Assembly: GCF_007858285.1 (NCBI RefSeq)
Contig: NZ_VFIL01000013.1
Location: 1-64,000, forward strand
Source of the DNA: Pseudomonas brenneri
Lineage (GTDB): Bacteria > Pseudomonadota > Gammaproteobacteria > Pseudomonadales > Pseudomonadaceae
DNA: 64,000 bases
Reading direction: 5' to 3'
In this document: piece by piece, positions 25,147-34,057 of the stretch
Layout: each line of letters starts with the position of its first letter
Numbering within the stretch: the stretch's first letter is position 1
The notes under the pieces: generated by a model
What the model was told of the DNA's origin: nothing
The model's input: only the letters and a program-made list of their open reading frames with translations
The model's database searches: none
Program-made: the position numbers and the translations under genes

Positions 25147-26544
25147 ATGCTGAAGAAGTTGTTCCAGTCATTCCGTTCCCCCTTGCGTCGTACGCAACAC
25201 ATTCGCAGCACGCCTGAAGTGCTCAACAGCAATCAACATTCGCTGCAGCGCGCCCAGTTCAGCCGTTATGCGGTGAACATCGTCGAACGCCTGCAGAACG
25301 CTGGCTACCAGGCCTACCTGGTCGGCGGTTGCGTGCGCGACATGTTGCTCAACATCACTCCCAAGGATTTCGACGTCGCCACCAGCGCCACGCCCGAACA
25401 AGTGCGTGCCGAGTTTCGCAACGCGCGGATCATCGGCCGGCGCTTCAAGTTGGTGCACATCCACTTTGGTCGCGAGATCATCGAGGTCGCGACCTTCCGC
25501 GCGGGCCACCCGCAAAACGATGAAGAGGAAGACAGCAACCAGTCTTCCCGCAACGAAAGCGGACGTATCCTGCGGGACAATGTGTACGGCACCCTGGAAG
25601 AAGACGCGCAACGTCGCGACTTCACCATCAATGCCCTTTATTACGATCCGGTCAGCGAACGCATTCTCGATTACGCCAACGGCGTGCACGATATCCGCAA
25701 TCACCTGATCCGCCTGATCGGCGACCCCACGCAGCGCTACCAGGAAGATCCGGTGCGCATGCTGCGGGCCGTGCGGTTTGCCGCCAAGCTGAACTTCGGC
25801 ATCGAGAAACACACGGCCGCGCCGATTCGCGAACTGGCACCCATGCTGCGGGAAATCCCCTCGGCGCGCCTGTTCGAGGAAGTGCTCAAGCTGTTCCTGT
25901 CCGGGCATGCCGCCGACACGTTCGAAATGCTGGTGGACCTGCAGTTGTTCGACCCACTGTTCCCGGCCAGCGCCGATGCACTGGAGCACAACCCGACGTA
26001 CACCCACACCCTGATCAGTGAAGCGTTGATCAACACTGACCTGCGGATCAAACAGAACAAACCGGTGACCCCGGCGTTCCTGTTTGCTGCCCTGCTCTGG
26101 CCTGCGTTGCCAGCCCGGGTACTGCGCCTGCAGAACCGCGGCATGCCGCCGATTCCGGCGATGCAGGAAGCGGCGCACGAACTGATCGCCGAACAGTGCC
26201 AGCGCATCGCGATCCCCAAGCGTTTCACCATGCCGATCCGCGAGATCTGGGACATGCAGGAGCGCCTGCCACGGCGCAGTGGCAAACGTGCCGACCTGCT
26301 GCTGGACAACCCGCGCTTCCGTGCCGGCTATGACTTCCTGCTGCTGCGTGAAAGCGCTGGCGAACAGACCGATGGCCTGGGCGAATGGTGGACCGACTAC
26401 CAGGACGCCAATGACAGCGAACGCCGCGAGATGATTCGTGAGCTCAGCAGCAAAGGCGAAGCCACTGGCGACGGGCCGAAAAAGCGCCGTCGCAGCAGCG
26501 GTAGCAAGCGCAAACGCAGTGCCGCCGATACCTCTGGCGAGTAA
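25147..26544 (+). CDS. pcnB: Poly(A) polymerase I
   Basis: PcnB adds 3' poly(A) tails that mark RNAs for decay. The 465-residue protein has the nucleotidyltransferase core: GGCVRDMLL and the catalytic DFDVATSA (about residues 58-80), the RRDFTINAL segment, the RFAAKLNF neck motif and a basic C-terminal tail (KKRRRSSGSKRKRS) for RNA binding. I chose the ATG at 25147; a GTG three codons earlier is in frame. Neither has a good ribosome-binding site. A TAGAAT at 25080-25085 may be its -10. Confidence 0.95.
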   Translation: MLKKLFQSFRSPLRRTQHIRSTPEVLNSNQHSLQRAQFSRYAVNIVERLQNAGYQAYLVGGCVRDMLLNITPKDFDVATSATPEQVRAEFRNARIIGRRFKLVHIHFGREIIEVATFRAGHPQNDEEEDSNQSSRNESGRILRDNVYGTLEEDAQRRDFTINALYYDPVSERILDYANGVHDIRNHLIRLIGDPTQRYQEDPVRMLRAVRFAAKLNFGIEKHTAAPIRELAPMLREIPSARLFEEVLKLFLSGHAADTFEMLVDLQLFDPLFPASADALEHNPTYTHTLISEALINTDLRIKQNKPVTPAFLFAALLWPALPARVLRLQNRGMPPIPAMQEAAHELIAEQCQRIAIPKRFTMPIREIWDMQERLPRRSGKRADLLLDNPRFRAGYDFLLLRESAGEQTDGLGEWWTDYQDANDSERREMIRELSSKGEATGDGPKKRRRSSGSKRKRSAADTSGE

Positions 26545-26549
26545 GCACG

Positions 26550-27032
26550 GTGGAGCGTATCTACATCGGCATGGGCAGCAACCTCGCTGCCCCGCAGCAG
26601 CAATTGCGCAACGCCATAGAGGCGTTGGCGCAATTGCCGAACACCACAGTCGCGGGTGTCTCTGCCTTCTATCAAAGTGATTCCCTGCTTCAGGGCCAAC
26701 CGCGCTATACCAATGCCGTGGCGGCGCTGGACAGCGCCCTCGCGCCGCTGGAACTGCTGGATGCACTGCAAGCCATCGAGAACGATCAGGGCCGCGAACG
26801 TCTTGAACGCTGGGGCCCACGCACCCTGGACCTGGATATCCTGCTGTTTGGCGAGCGCCTGATCGATGAGGCGCGCCTCAAGGTGCCTCATTACCAGATG
26901 CATCTGCGGGCTTTTGTGCTGTACCCGCTGGCTGAACTGGCGCCTGCCACGTTGCAACTGCCTGACGGCCGTCTACTCAATGACCTGCTCGCCGAATGCC
27001 CGTTCGTCGGCCTGGAACGCTTGCCACTGTAG
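26550..27032 (+). CDS. folK: 6-hydroxymethyl-dihydropterin pyrophosphokinase
   Basis: FolK transfers pyrophosphate from ATP to hydroxymethyl-dihydropterin, the step before FolP in folate synthesis. The 160-residue protein has GSNL near the start, the substrate loop around YQSD, and the signature GPRTLDLDILLFG (about 91-103). It starts with GTG five bases after pcnB. Its stop codon lies within the left arm of a REP repeat (from 27028), so the repeat supplies the stop. FolP is encoded elsewhere in this window, near 51 kb. Confidence 0.94.
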   Translation: MERIYIGMGSNLAAPQQQLRNAIEALAQLPNTTVAGVSAFYQSDSLLQGQPRYTNAVAALDSALAPLELLDALQAIENDQGRERLERWGPRTLDLDILLFGERLIDEARLKVPHYQMHLRAFVLYPLAELAPATLQLPDGRLLNDLLAECPFVGLERLPL

Positions 27033-27127
27033 GAGCGAGCTTGCTCGCGAAAATCGTCAATATAAATGCAGGCTGCCTGATTAAACGCGCTGTCTAGATG
27101 TTCTTCGCGAGCAAGCTCGCTCCTACA
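27028..27127. repeat. REPIN (paired inverted REP) after folK
   Basis: The arm TGTAGGAGCGAGCTTGCTCG (first 20 of 24 bases, 27028-27051) returns as its exact reverse complement at 27104-27127, enclosing about 52 bases. Each arm is itself a palindrome of the Pseudomonas REP type. Such pairs are mobilised by RAYT transposases encoded elsewhere. It overlaps the folK stop codon. Confidence 0.9.
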
Positions 27128-27136
27128 ATCGCATCA

Positions 27137-27175
27137 GTAACAGCGGTAACACCCCACTCGTAACAATGCGGTAAC
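27137..27175 (+). promoter_or_regulatory. Four GTAAC direct repeats upstream of panB
   Basis: GTAAC occurs at 27137, 27146, 27160 and 27171, all on the plus strand, in the folK-panB gap. The 12-mer GGTAACACCCCA at 27145-27156 is identical to 24450-24461 upstream of crcZ. This suggests a shared binding protein; no sigma54 promoter is evident here. The rest of the gap to panB shows nothing I can name. Confidence 0.4.
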
Positions 27176-27354
27176 ACATCCAATTGACTTCCAGAGTCCT
27201 CCTCACGACTATAGGCGTCCCGCTGCCGCCAACCCGGCGCTGAAGGGCGCAATCCAGGCCTTATAAGCACTGCTCTGAAGAAAGTGCGCCTGTATAAACG
27301 AAGACTCACGCGCGTTACTCGCTGTTTCCAAGCGCCTGAATGAGGACCCTTTTC

Positions 27355-28155
27355 ATGCCAGACATTACCCTGACCACCTTGCAGAGCCTCAAACTCAAGG
27401 GTGAAAAAATCGCCATGCTGACCTGCTATGACGCCACCTTCGCCCATGCCTGCTGCCAGGCCGGCGTCGAGGTGCTACTGGTGGGCGACTCCCTGGGCAT
27501 GGTTCTTCAAGGGAATGACAGCACACTGCCCGTCACCACAGACGAACTTGCCTACCACACCGCCAGCGTCAAGCGCGGTAACCAAGGCGCCTTCATCATC
27601 GCCGACCTACCGTTCATGGGTTACGCAACGCTTGAGCAGACCTTCCAGAATGCCGGCAAGCTGATGCAGGCCGGGGCACATATGATCAAGGTCGAAGGTG
27701 CCGTTTGGCTCGCCGAGTCGATCCGCCTGCTGGCTGAACGCGGTGTACCGGTGTGCGCGCACATGGGCCTGACGCCGCAGTCGGTGAATATCCTCGGCGG
27801 CTACAAGGTCCAGGGCCGCAATGAAGCCCAGGCGCGGCAGATGCGGGCCGATGCCATTGCCCTGGAGCAGGCCGGCGCGGCGATGATCGTGCTCGAATGC
27901 GTGCCGAGCGAACTGGCTGAAGAAATCACCCAGGCCGTGAAAATCCCGGTGATTGGCATTGGCGCGGGCAGCGCCACCGATGGCCAGGTCCTGGTGCTGC
28001 ACGACATGCTCGGCCTGGCCCTCACCGGCCGTGCACCGAAGTTCGTGAAAAACTTCATGGCCGGCCAGGACAGCATCCAGGCCGCACTGAGCGCCTATGT
28101 CGCCGAAGTCAAAGGCGTTACCTTCCCTGGCATCGAACACGGGTTCTCGGCATGA
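27355..28155 (+). CDS. panB: 3-methyl-2-oxobutanoate hydroxymethyltransferase
   Basis: PanB adds a hydroxymethyl group from methylene-tetrahydrofolate to ketoisovalerate, the first committed step to pantothenate. The 266-residue protein has LTCYDA, VGDSLGMV, the Mg-binding glutamate in IKVEG and AHMGLTPQS. I chose the ATG at 27355 with GAGGA nine bases upstream. It overlaps panC by four bases. Its ketoacid substrate comes from the pathway begun by ilvIHC in this window. Confidence 0.96.
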   Translation: MPDITLTTLQSLKLKGEKIAMLTCYDATFAHACCQAGVEVLLVGDSLGMVLQGNDSTLPVTTDELAYHTASVKRGNQGAFIIADLPFMGYATLEQTFQNAGKLMQAGAHMIKVEGAVWLAESIRLLAERGVPVCAHMGLTPQSVNILGGYKVQGRNEAQARQMRADAIALEQAGAAMIVLECVPSELAEEITQAVKIPVIGIGAGSATDGQVLVLHDMLGLALTGRAPKFVKNFMAGQDSIQAALSAYVAEVKGVTFPGIEHGFSA

Positions 28156-29006
28156 ACACCGTCAAAACCCTGCGTGAACTGCGGGCCGCGGTCACTCACG
28201 CGCGCAGTGCGGGCAAGCGCATCGGCTTCGTGCCCACCATGGGTAACCTGCATGCCGGCCACGCCACACTGGTGACTCGGGCCGCCGAGCAAGCAGACTT
28301 CGTGGTGGCGAGCATTTTCGTCAACCCGCTGCAGTTTGGCGCTGGCGAAGACCTGGACAAGTACCCTCGCACCCTGGCCGCCGACCAGGAAAAGCTGCTG
28401 GTGGCCGGCTGCAACCTGCTGTTCGCCCCCACAGTCGACGAGATGTACCCTGATGGCATGACGGTGCAGACGCGAGTCAGCGTACCGCAGTTGTCCGAAG
28501 GACTGTGCGGCGCCAGCCGCCCCGGTCACTTCGAGGGTGTGGCGACGGTGGTGAGCAAGTTGTTCAACATGGTCCAGCCTGACCTGGCAGTGTTCGGGCA
28601 AAAGGACTACCAGCAACTGGCAGTGATCCGCGCCATGGTGCGCGACCTGAACATGCCGATCCAGATCATTGGCGAGCCTACGGTGCGCGCCGATGACGGC
28701 CTGGCGCTGTCCTCGCGCAACGGCTACCTGACGCAAGAACAGCGCGCCATCGCCCCGGTGCTGTACCGCAGCCTCAGCCAGATCGCTACGGCGATCCAGG
28801 CCGGCGAACGTGACTTTGCCAAACTGCGCGCCGAACAGATCCAGCACATCGAGGCCGCCGGCCTGCGCATGGACTACCTGGAAGTTCGCCAGGGCCAGCA
28901 TCTGCGCCCTGCAACTGTCGAGGATCGTGATGTGGTGATCCTGGTTGCCGCTTACCTGGGCGCGACCCGGTTGATCGACAACCTGCATCTCAATTTGCCC
29001 GCCTGA
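28152..29006 (+). CDS. panC: Pantothenate synthetase (pantoate-beta-alanine ligase)
   Basis: PanC makes pantothenate from pantoate, beta-alanine and ATP. The 284-residue protein has PTMGNLHAGH with the HxGH-type nucleotide motif, FGQKDYQQL and the KMSKS-like LSSRNGYL. It overlaps panB by four bases. No panD (aspartate decarboxylase, source of beta-alanine) follows: the next gene is pgi, and the 289-base gap is too short for panD. Confidence 0.96.
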   Translation: MNTVKTLRELRAAVTHARSAGKRIGFVPTMGNLHAGHATLVTRAAEQADFVVASIFVNPLQFGAGEDLDKYPRTLAADQEKLLVAGCNLLFAPTVDEMYPDGMTVQTRVSVPQLSEGLCGASRPGHFEGVATVVSKLFNMVQPDLAVFGQKDYQQLAVIRAMVRDLNMPIQIIGEPTVRADDGLALSSRNGYLTQEQRAIAPVLYRSLSQIATAIQAGERDFAKLRAEQIQHIEAAGLRMDYLEVRQGQHLRPATVEDRDVVILVAAYLGATRLIDNLHLNLPA

Positions 29007-29038
29007 AGCTGGCGATAATCCAATGTGCGAGCGGGCTT

Positions 29039-29084
29039 GTGTGGGAGCGGGCAAGCCCTAATGCCACACAAACCTGCTCCCCCA
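29039..29084. repeat. Degenerate REP-like repeat after panC
   Basis: GTGTGGGAGCGGGCAAGCCC is followed by a degenerate inverted GCTCCCCCA, typical of an eroded REP pair. The remainder of the 29007-29295 gap probably holds the pgi promoter, but I see no strong -35/-10 pair. Confidence 0.6.
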
Positions 29085-29295
29085 TTGGTTTTGTAGCGCC
29101 CCTCAGGCCCTGGTATAAAAAAGTACCAACCTCTGCACAGACAAAGCCAAGACATATCGACACGCTAGGTTTAATGTAATCGCCCGGCGTTATAGTTAGC
29201 GCTGTCTGGAACCCAATCCTTGATACAAGACTGGACGTTCCGGGTTCAGCAGTGTCCTAAAGGCAATCCCAGTAATAAAAAGGAAACCCGCAGCG

Positions 29296-30960
29296 ATGGC
29301 GTATTACCGCACCCCTCATGACGTTACCGCTCTGCCCGCCTGGCAAGCGCTCAATCAACATCGCCAAGCCATGCAGGATTTCAGCATGCGCGAAGCGTTC
29401 AATGCCGATCCCCAGCGCTTTTCCCAGTTCACTCTGAGCAGCTGCGGACTGTTCCTCGATTACTCGAAAAACCTCATCACTGCGCAAACCCGCGACCTGC
29501 TGGTGGACCTGGCCAACGAAGTCGACCTCAAGGGCGCGATCAAAGCGCTGTTCGACGGCGAGCCGGTCAACTCTTCGGAAGGCCGTCCGGCGCTGCATAC
29601 CGCACTGCGCCGCCCGGTGGGCGACAAGCTGTCGGTCAACGGCACCAACATCATGCCCGACGTGCACAAAGTGCTGAACCAGATCACCGACCTGGTGGGC
29701 CGCATTCATGACGGCCTATGGCGCGGCTACACCGAGAAGCCGATCACGGACGTGGTCAACATCGGCATCGGTGGCTCGTTCCTCGGCCCGGAGCTGGTCT
29801 CCGAAGCGCTGTTGTCCTACGCCCATAAAGGCGTGCGCTGCCACTACCTGGCGAATATCGACGGCAGTGAGTTCCACGAACTGACCCAGAAGCTGCGCGC
29901 CGAGACCACGCTGTTCATCGTCTCGTCAAAATCCTTCAACACCCTGGAAACCCTGAAAAACGCCCAGGCCGCCCGCGCCTGGTACCTGGCCCAGGGTGGC
30001 TCGGAAGCCGAGCTGTATCGCCACTTCATCGCGGTGTCGAGCAACAATGCGGCGGCCGTGGCCTTCGGGATCCGTGAAGAAAACATCTTCCCGATGTGGG
30101 ACTGGGTCGGCGGCCGTTATTCGTTGTGGTCGGCCATCGGCTTGCCAATCGCCCTGGCCATCGGCATGTCCAACTTCAAGGAACTGCTGTCTGGCGCCTA
30201 CTCCATGGACCAGCACTTCCAGAACGCTCCGTTTGAACAGAACATGCCTGTGCTGCTGGGCCTGCTGGGTGTGTGGTACGGCAACTTCTGGGGCGCGCAG
30301 AGCCACGCGATCCTGCCGTATGACCATTACCTGCGCAACATCACCAAGCACTTGCAACAACTGGACATGGAATCCAACGGCAAGAGCGTACGCCAGGATG
30401 GCACGCCGGTTGCCACCGACACCGGTCCGGTGATCTGGGGCGGCGTGGGCTGCAACGGTCAGCATGCCTACCACCAGTTGCTGCACCAGGGTACCCAGTT
30501 GATCCCGGCCGACTTCATTGTGCCAATCGTCAGCTTCAACCCAGTCTCCGACCATCACCAATGGCTGTACGCCAACTGCCTGTCCCAGAGCCAGGCGTTG
30601 ATGCTCGGCAAGACCCTTAGCGAAGCCGAAGCCGAGCTGCGCGACAAAGGCATGGCCGAAGCCGAAGTGCAGAAACTGGCCCCGCACAAAGTGATCCCGG
30701 GCAACCGCCCAAGCAACACCCTGGTGGTCGAGCGGATCAGCCCGCGTCGCCTGGGCGCGCTGGTGGCGATGTATGAGCACAAAGTGTTCGTACAGAGCGT
30801 CATCTGGGGCATCAATGCCTTTGACCAATGGGGTGTTGAGTTGGGCAAGGAGCTGGGCAAGGGCGTCTACAACCGCCTGACAGGCGCCGAGGAAAGCACG
30901 GCCGACGATGCCTCGACCCAAGGCTTGATCAACTACTTCCGTGGTCGTCACCGCGGTTGA
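29296..30960 (+). CDS. pgi: Glucose-6-phosphate isomerase
   Basis: Pgi interconverts glucose-6-phosphate and fructose-6-phosphate. In pseudomonads it works mainly in the cyclic Entner-Doudoroff/gluconeogenic direction. The 554-residue protein has the substrate-binding IGIGGSFLGPELV, the catalytic base region WDWVGGRYSLWSAIGLP, and a C-terminal GVELGKELGK. Length and motifs are normal. It is flanked by a hairpin before acs. Confidence 0.97.
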   Translation: MAYYRTPHDVTALPAWQALNQHRQAMQDFSMREAFNADPQRFSQFTLSSCGLFLDYSKNLITAQTRDLLVDLANEVDLKGAIKALFDGEPVNSSEGRPALHTALRRPVGDKLSVNGTNIMPDVHKVLNQITDLVGRIHDGLWRGYTEKPITDVVNIGIGGSFLGPELVSEALLSYAHKGVRCHYLANIDGSEFHELTQKLRAETTLFIVSSKSFNTLETLKNAQAARAWYLAQGGSEAELYRHFIAVSSNNAAAVAFGIREENIFPMWDWVGGRYSLWSAIGLPIALAIGMSNFKELLSGAYSMDQHFQNAPFEQNMPVLLGLLGVWYGNFWGAQSHAILPYDHYLRNITKHLQQLDMESNGKSVRQDGTPVATDTGPVIWGGVGCNGQHAYHQLLHQGTQLIPADFIVPIVSFNPVSDHHQWLYANCLSQSQALMLGKTLSEAEAELRDKGMAEAEVQKLAPHKVIPGNRPSNTLVVERISPRRLGALVAMYEHKVFVQSVIWGINAFDQWGVELGKELGKGVYNRLTGAEESTADDASTQGLINYFRGRHRG

Positions 30961-30996
30961 GGTGATCGGCACTACAATCAGGGATTGAACCTGCAT

Positions 30997-31021
30997 AAAC
31001 GGCTCCTATAGGGGCCGTTTA
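30997..31021 (+). terminator. Hairpin after pgi
   Basis: AAACGGCTCC and GGGGCCGTTT pair (one G-U) around TATA, 36 bases after the pgi stop. The trailing T-run is short, so the terminator may leak into acs. Confidence 0.55.
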
Positions 31022-31057
31022 CGCTCTTGTGGCCATAACAAGAATAAGGATCCCTGT

Positions 31058-32995
31058 ATGTTCGATATCAGCCAGTTTCCCCATGCCGATGCCGTGCGCC
31101 GTGCTGCACAACTGGGCCAAGAGGACTACCAGCGCCTCTATCGGCAATCTATCGAGAACCCCGACACCTTCTGGGCCGAACAAGCCAAGGCCTTGCTCGA
31201 CTGGGTCACGCCCTGGCAGACCGTCCAGCACTGCGACATCCACACCGGCGCCGCACAGTGGTTTGCCGGCGGCCAGTTGAACGTCAGCTACAACTGCATT
31301 GACCGGCACCTGGCGCAGCGTGCCGATCAGCCGGCCTTCATCTGGGAAGGCGACGATCCGGCAAAGTCGTCCAAAATTACCTACCGCCAACTTCATCAAA
31401 ACGTCAGCCGCCTGGCCAATGTGCTGAAAAGCCGTGGCGTGAAGAAAGGCGACCGGGTGTGTATCTATATGCCGATGATTCCAGAAGCCGCCTACGCGAT
31501 GCTGGCCTGCACACGCATTGGTGCGGTGCACTCGGTGGTATTTGGCGGGTTCTCACCGGATGCCTTGCGCGATCGTATTCTCGATGCCGACTGCCGCACG
31601 GTGATCACCGCCGACGAAGGTGTACGCGGCGGCAAACCCGTGGCGCTGAAACAGAATGTCGACAAGGCCTTGGCCAGTTGCCCAAATGTCACGACGGTAC
31701 TGGTGGTAGCACGTACCGGCGCCGCCGTGGCCTGGACCGAGGGGCGCGACCTCAAGTATCAACAAGCCGTTGACGCGGTCAGCGGCGAATGCCCGCCCGA
31801 GCCGATGGATGCCGAAGACCCGCTGTTTATCCTTTATACCTCCGGCAGTACCGGCAAGCCCAAGGGCGTGCTGCACACCACCGGTGGCTATCTGCTGCAA
31901 GCGGCAATGACCTTCAAGTACGTGCTCGACTACCGCGAAGGCGAGGTGTTCTGGTGCACCGCCGACGTCGGCTGGGTGACCGGCCACAGTTACATCGTGT
32001 ACGGGCCACTGGCCAATGGCGCCACCTCCCTGATGTTCGAGGGCGTACCGAGCTACCCGGACAGCTCGCGCTTCTGGCAGGTGATCGACAAGCATCAGGT
32101 GAATATTTTCTACACCGCACCCACCGCCCTGCGGGCCCTGATGCGTGAGGGCCATGGTCCGCTGGAGAACACGTCCAGGGCTAGCCTGAGATTGCTCGGC
32201 AGTGTCGGCGAACCGATCAACCCGGAAGCCTGGGAATGGTATTTCAATGCCGTCGGCGAGCAGCGCTGCCCGATTGTCGATACGTGGTGGCAGACCGAGA
32301 CCGGCGGCATCATGCTCAGCCCGCTGGTCAGCGCCCAGCGCATCAAGCCCGGCTGCGCGACCCAGCCAATGTTTGGGGTACTGCCGGTATTACTCGACGA
32401 ACAGGGCAAGGAAATCAGCGGCGCCGGCAGTGGCGTCCTGGCGATCAAAGCCAGTTGGCCGGGGCAGATCCGCAGCGTGTATGGCGACCCACAGCGGATG
32501 ATCGACACCTATTTCAAGCCCTACCCCGGCTACTACTTCACCGGCGACGGCGCGCGGCGCGACGAGGATGGCGACTACTGGATCACCGGGCGCATCGATG
32601 ATGTGATCAACGTCTCCGGCCATCGCATCGGTACCGCCGAGGTGGAAAGCGCGCTGGTGCTGCATGACAAGGTGGCCGAGGCGGCCGTTGTCGGCTATCC
32701 CCATGACCTCAAGGGCCAGGGCATCTATGCGTTTGTCACGCCGATGAATGGCGTCGAGCCCAGCGACGAGCTGAAAAAGCACCTGCTGGCACTGGTCAGC
32801 AAGGAAATCGGTAGTTTCGCCAAGCCCGAGCTGATCCAATGGGCACCGGCCTTGCCCAAAACCCGCTCAGGCAAGATCATGCGGCGTATCCTGCGCAAGA
32901 TCGCCTGCAACGAGCTGGACAGCCTGGGCGATACGTCGACCCTGGCCGATCCCAGCGTGGTCGATGGCCTGATCGACAAGCGCCTGAACCGATAG
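31058..32995 (+). CDS. acs: Acetyl-CoA synthetase
   Basis: Acs activates acetate to acetyl-CoA through acetyl-AMP. The 645-residue protein has the AMP-forming signature YTSGSTGKPKG (about 263-273), WWQTETGG and the hinge/late motif TGRIDDVINVSGHR. The lysine in RSGKIMRR is the site usually silenced by acetylation in this family. AAGGATC precedes the ATG. It is a good candidate for CrcZ/Hfq-Crc control, but I did not find a convincing A-rich motif at its start. Confidence 0.95.
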   Translation: MFDISQFPHADAVRRAAQLGQEDYQRLYRQSIENPDTFWAEQAKALLDWVTPWQTVQHCDIHTGAAQWFAGGQLNVSYNCIDRHLAQRADQPAFIWEGDDPAKSSKITYRQLHQNVSRLANVLKSRGVKKGDRVCIYMPMIPEAAYAMLACTRIGAVHSVVFGGFSPDALRDRILDADCRTVITADEGVRGGKPVALKQNVDKALASCPNVTTVLVVARTGAAVAWTEGRDLKYQQAVDAVSGECPPEPMDAEDPLFILYTSGSTGKPKGVLHTTGGYLLQAAMTFKYVLDYREGEVFWCTADVGWVTGHSYIVYGPLANGATSLMFEGVPSYPDSSRFWQVIDKHQVNIFYTAPTALRALMREGHGPLENTSRASLRLLGSVGEPINPEAWEWYFNAVGEQRCPIVDTWWQTETGGIMLSPLVSAQRIKPGCATQPMFGVLPVLLDEQGKEISGAGSGVLAIKASWPGQIRSVYGDPQRMIDTYFKPYPGYYFTGDGARRDEDGDYWITGRIDDVINVSGHRIGTAEVESALVLHDKVAEAAVVGYPHDLKGQGIYAFVTPMNGVEPSDELKKHLLALVSKEIGSFAKPELIQWAPALPKTRSGKIMRRILRKIACNELDSLGDTSTLADPSVVDGLIDKRLNR

Positions 32996-33011
32996 GAACC
33001 CCCAAGCCACC

Positions 33012-33881
33012 ATGGAATTTCTGCGCAACCGTATCGAATCCCAGTTGATGAGCCTGACAGGCCTGTCCCTGGGCAACCTGGACCTGGAAAGCCCCAAGGG
33101 CGATCCAGGGCTGTTCGGGCCGGACTCGGTAAGCTGGCAGGTCCATGGTGATTTCAGCAGCATGCTGATCGGCGGTATCAGCGCCTTGATGTTGCAGGCG
33201 CTGCATCCCCTGGCGCTGGCCGGCGTGTGGGACCATTCGAACTTTCGCCAGGACATGCTCGGGCGCCTGCGGCGTACTTCGCAGTTTATTTCCGGCACCA
33301 CTTTTGGCTCGCGGCGCGATGCCGAGTGGCTAATCGAAAAAGTGCGTACCATCCACCTGCAAGTGGTCGGGCATGCCCCTGACGGGCGTCCTTATGCGGC
33401 CAGCGATCCGCAATTACTGACCTGGGTGCATGTCGCCGAAGTCAGCAGCTTTCTGGCGGCGCACCTGCGCTACAAAAACCCGGACTTATCGCCTCGGGAT
33501 CAGGACCGGTACTACAGCGAGATCGCCTTGATCGCCGAGCAACTGGGGGCACGACATGTGCCGCGCTCACGGCAGGAAATTTCGGATTATCTGCAACGAA
33601 TTCGTCCACAACTGCTGTGTGACGAGCGCAGCCACGAAGTGTTGCGCCTACTGCTCAATGCCCCGGCCCCCAGCACCCTGGCCAAGCCGTTCGGCGCACT
33701 GATGATGCAGGCCGGCATCGACCTACTGCCGGGCTGGGCCAGCGACATGCTTGGCCAGCAACAAAGCCCACTGCAACGCCAACTGATCCGCGCCGGGGTC
33801 AAGCACAGCGCACCGCTGCTGCGTTGGGCAATGCGCAATGGTTCGGTGCAGCGCGCCCACAGGCGAATGGGCCTGCTGTAA
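33012..33881 (+). CDS. MpaB-family (DUF2236) oxygenase-like protein
   Basis: The 289-residue protein matches the DUF2236/MpaB family: an N-terminal LIGGISALMLQALHPLA segment, DMLGRLRRTSQF and the central WVHVAEVSSFL. Family members are heme-binding oxygenases (for example latex-clearing protein relatives), but physiological substrates in Pseudomonas are unknown. Histidines in the LHP and WVH segments are candidate heme ligands. It starts 16 bp after acs and may be cotranscribed. Confidence 0.75.
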   Translation: MEFLRNRIESQLMSLTGLSLGNLDLESPKGDPGLFGPDSVSWQVHGDFSSMLIGGISALMLQALHPLALAGVWDHSNFRQDMLGRLRRTSQFISGTTFGSRRDAEWLIEKVRTIHLQVVGHAPDGRPYAASDPQLLTWVHVAEVSSFLAAHLRYKNPDLSPRDQDRYYSEIALIAEQLGARHVPRSRQEISDYLQRIRPQLLCDERSHEVLRLLLNAPAPSTLAKPFGALMMQAGIDLLPGWASDMLGQQQSPLQRQLIRAGVKHSAPLLRWAMRNGSVQRAHRRMGLL

Positions 33882-33893
33882 CGACGCAACCCC

Positions 33894-33996
33894 TTGTAGG
33901 CGCTGGCTTGCCAGCGAAAATCGTCAACGCTGACGCAATAAGCCTGACGAAGCGCGGCGATATCGAGTTTTTCGCGGGCAAGCCCGCTCCTACAAA
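33894..33996. repeat. REPIN-like inverted REP pair
   Basis: TTGTAGGCGCTGGCTTGCCAGCG at the left and CGCGGGCAAGCCCGCTCCTACAA at the right form the inverted arms, enclosing about 55 bases. The arms are diverged from each other (CTGGC versus GGGC cores). It fills most of the gap between the MpaB-family gene and the methyltransferase gene. Confidence 0.8.
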
Positions 33997-34057
33997 AGCC
34001 GGGACCCACAGGAGCTGTTAAACTTGCGCGCTTCAATTCCCCAGCAAGGCGCGCTCC

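Noticed and set aside
27028..27127. Inverted repeat considered as an intrinsic terminator of folK
   Set aside because: The arms are REP-type and separated by about 52 bases with no T-run, so a REPIN explains them better.
29007..29295. Possible remnant of panD between panC and pgi
   Set aside because: I looked for panD-like sequence and found only a degenerate REP and non-coding DNA; the gap is too short for the gene.
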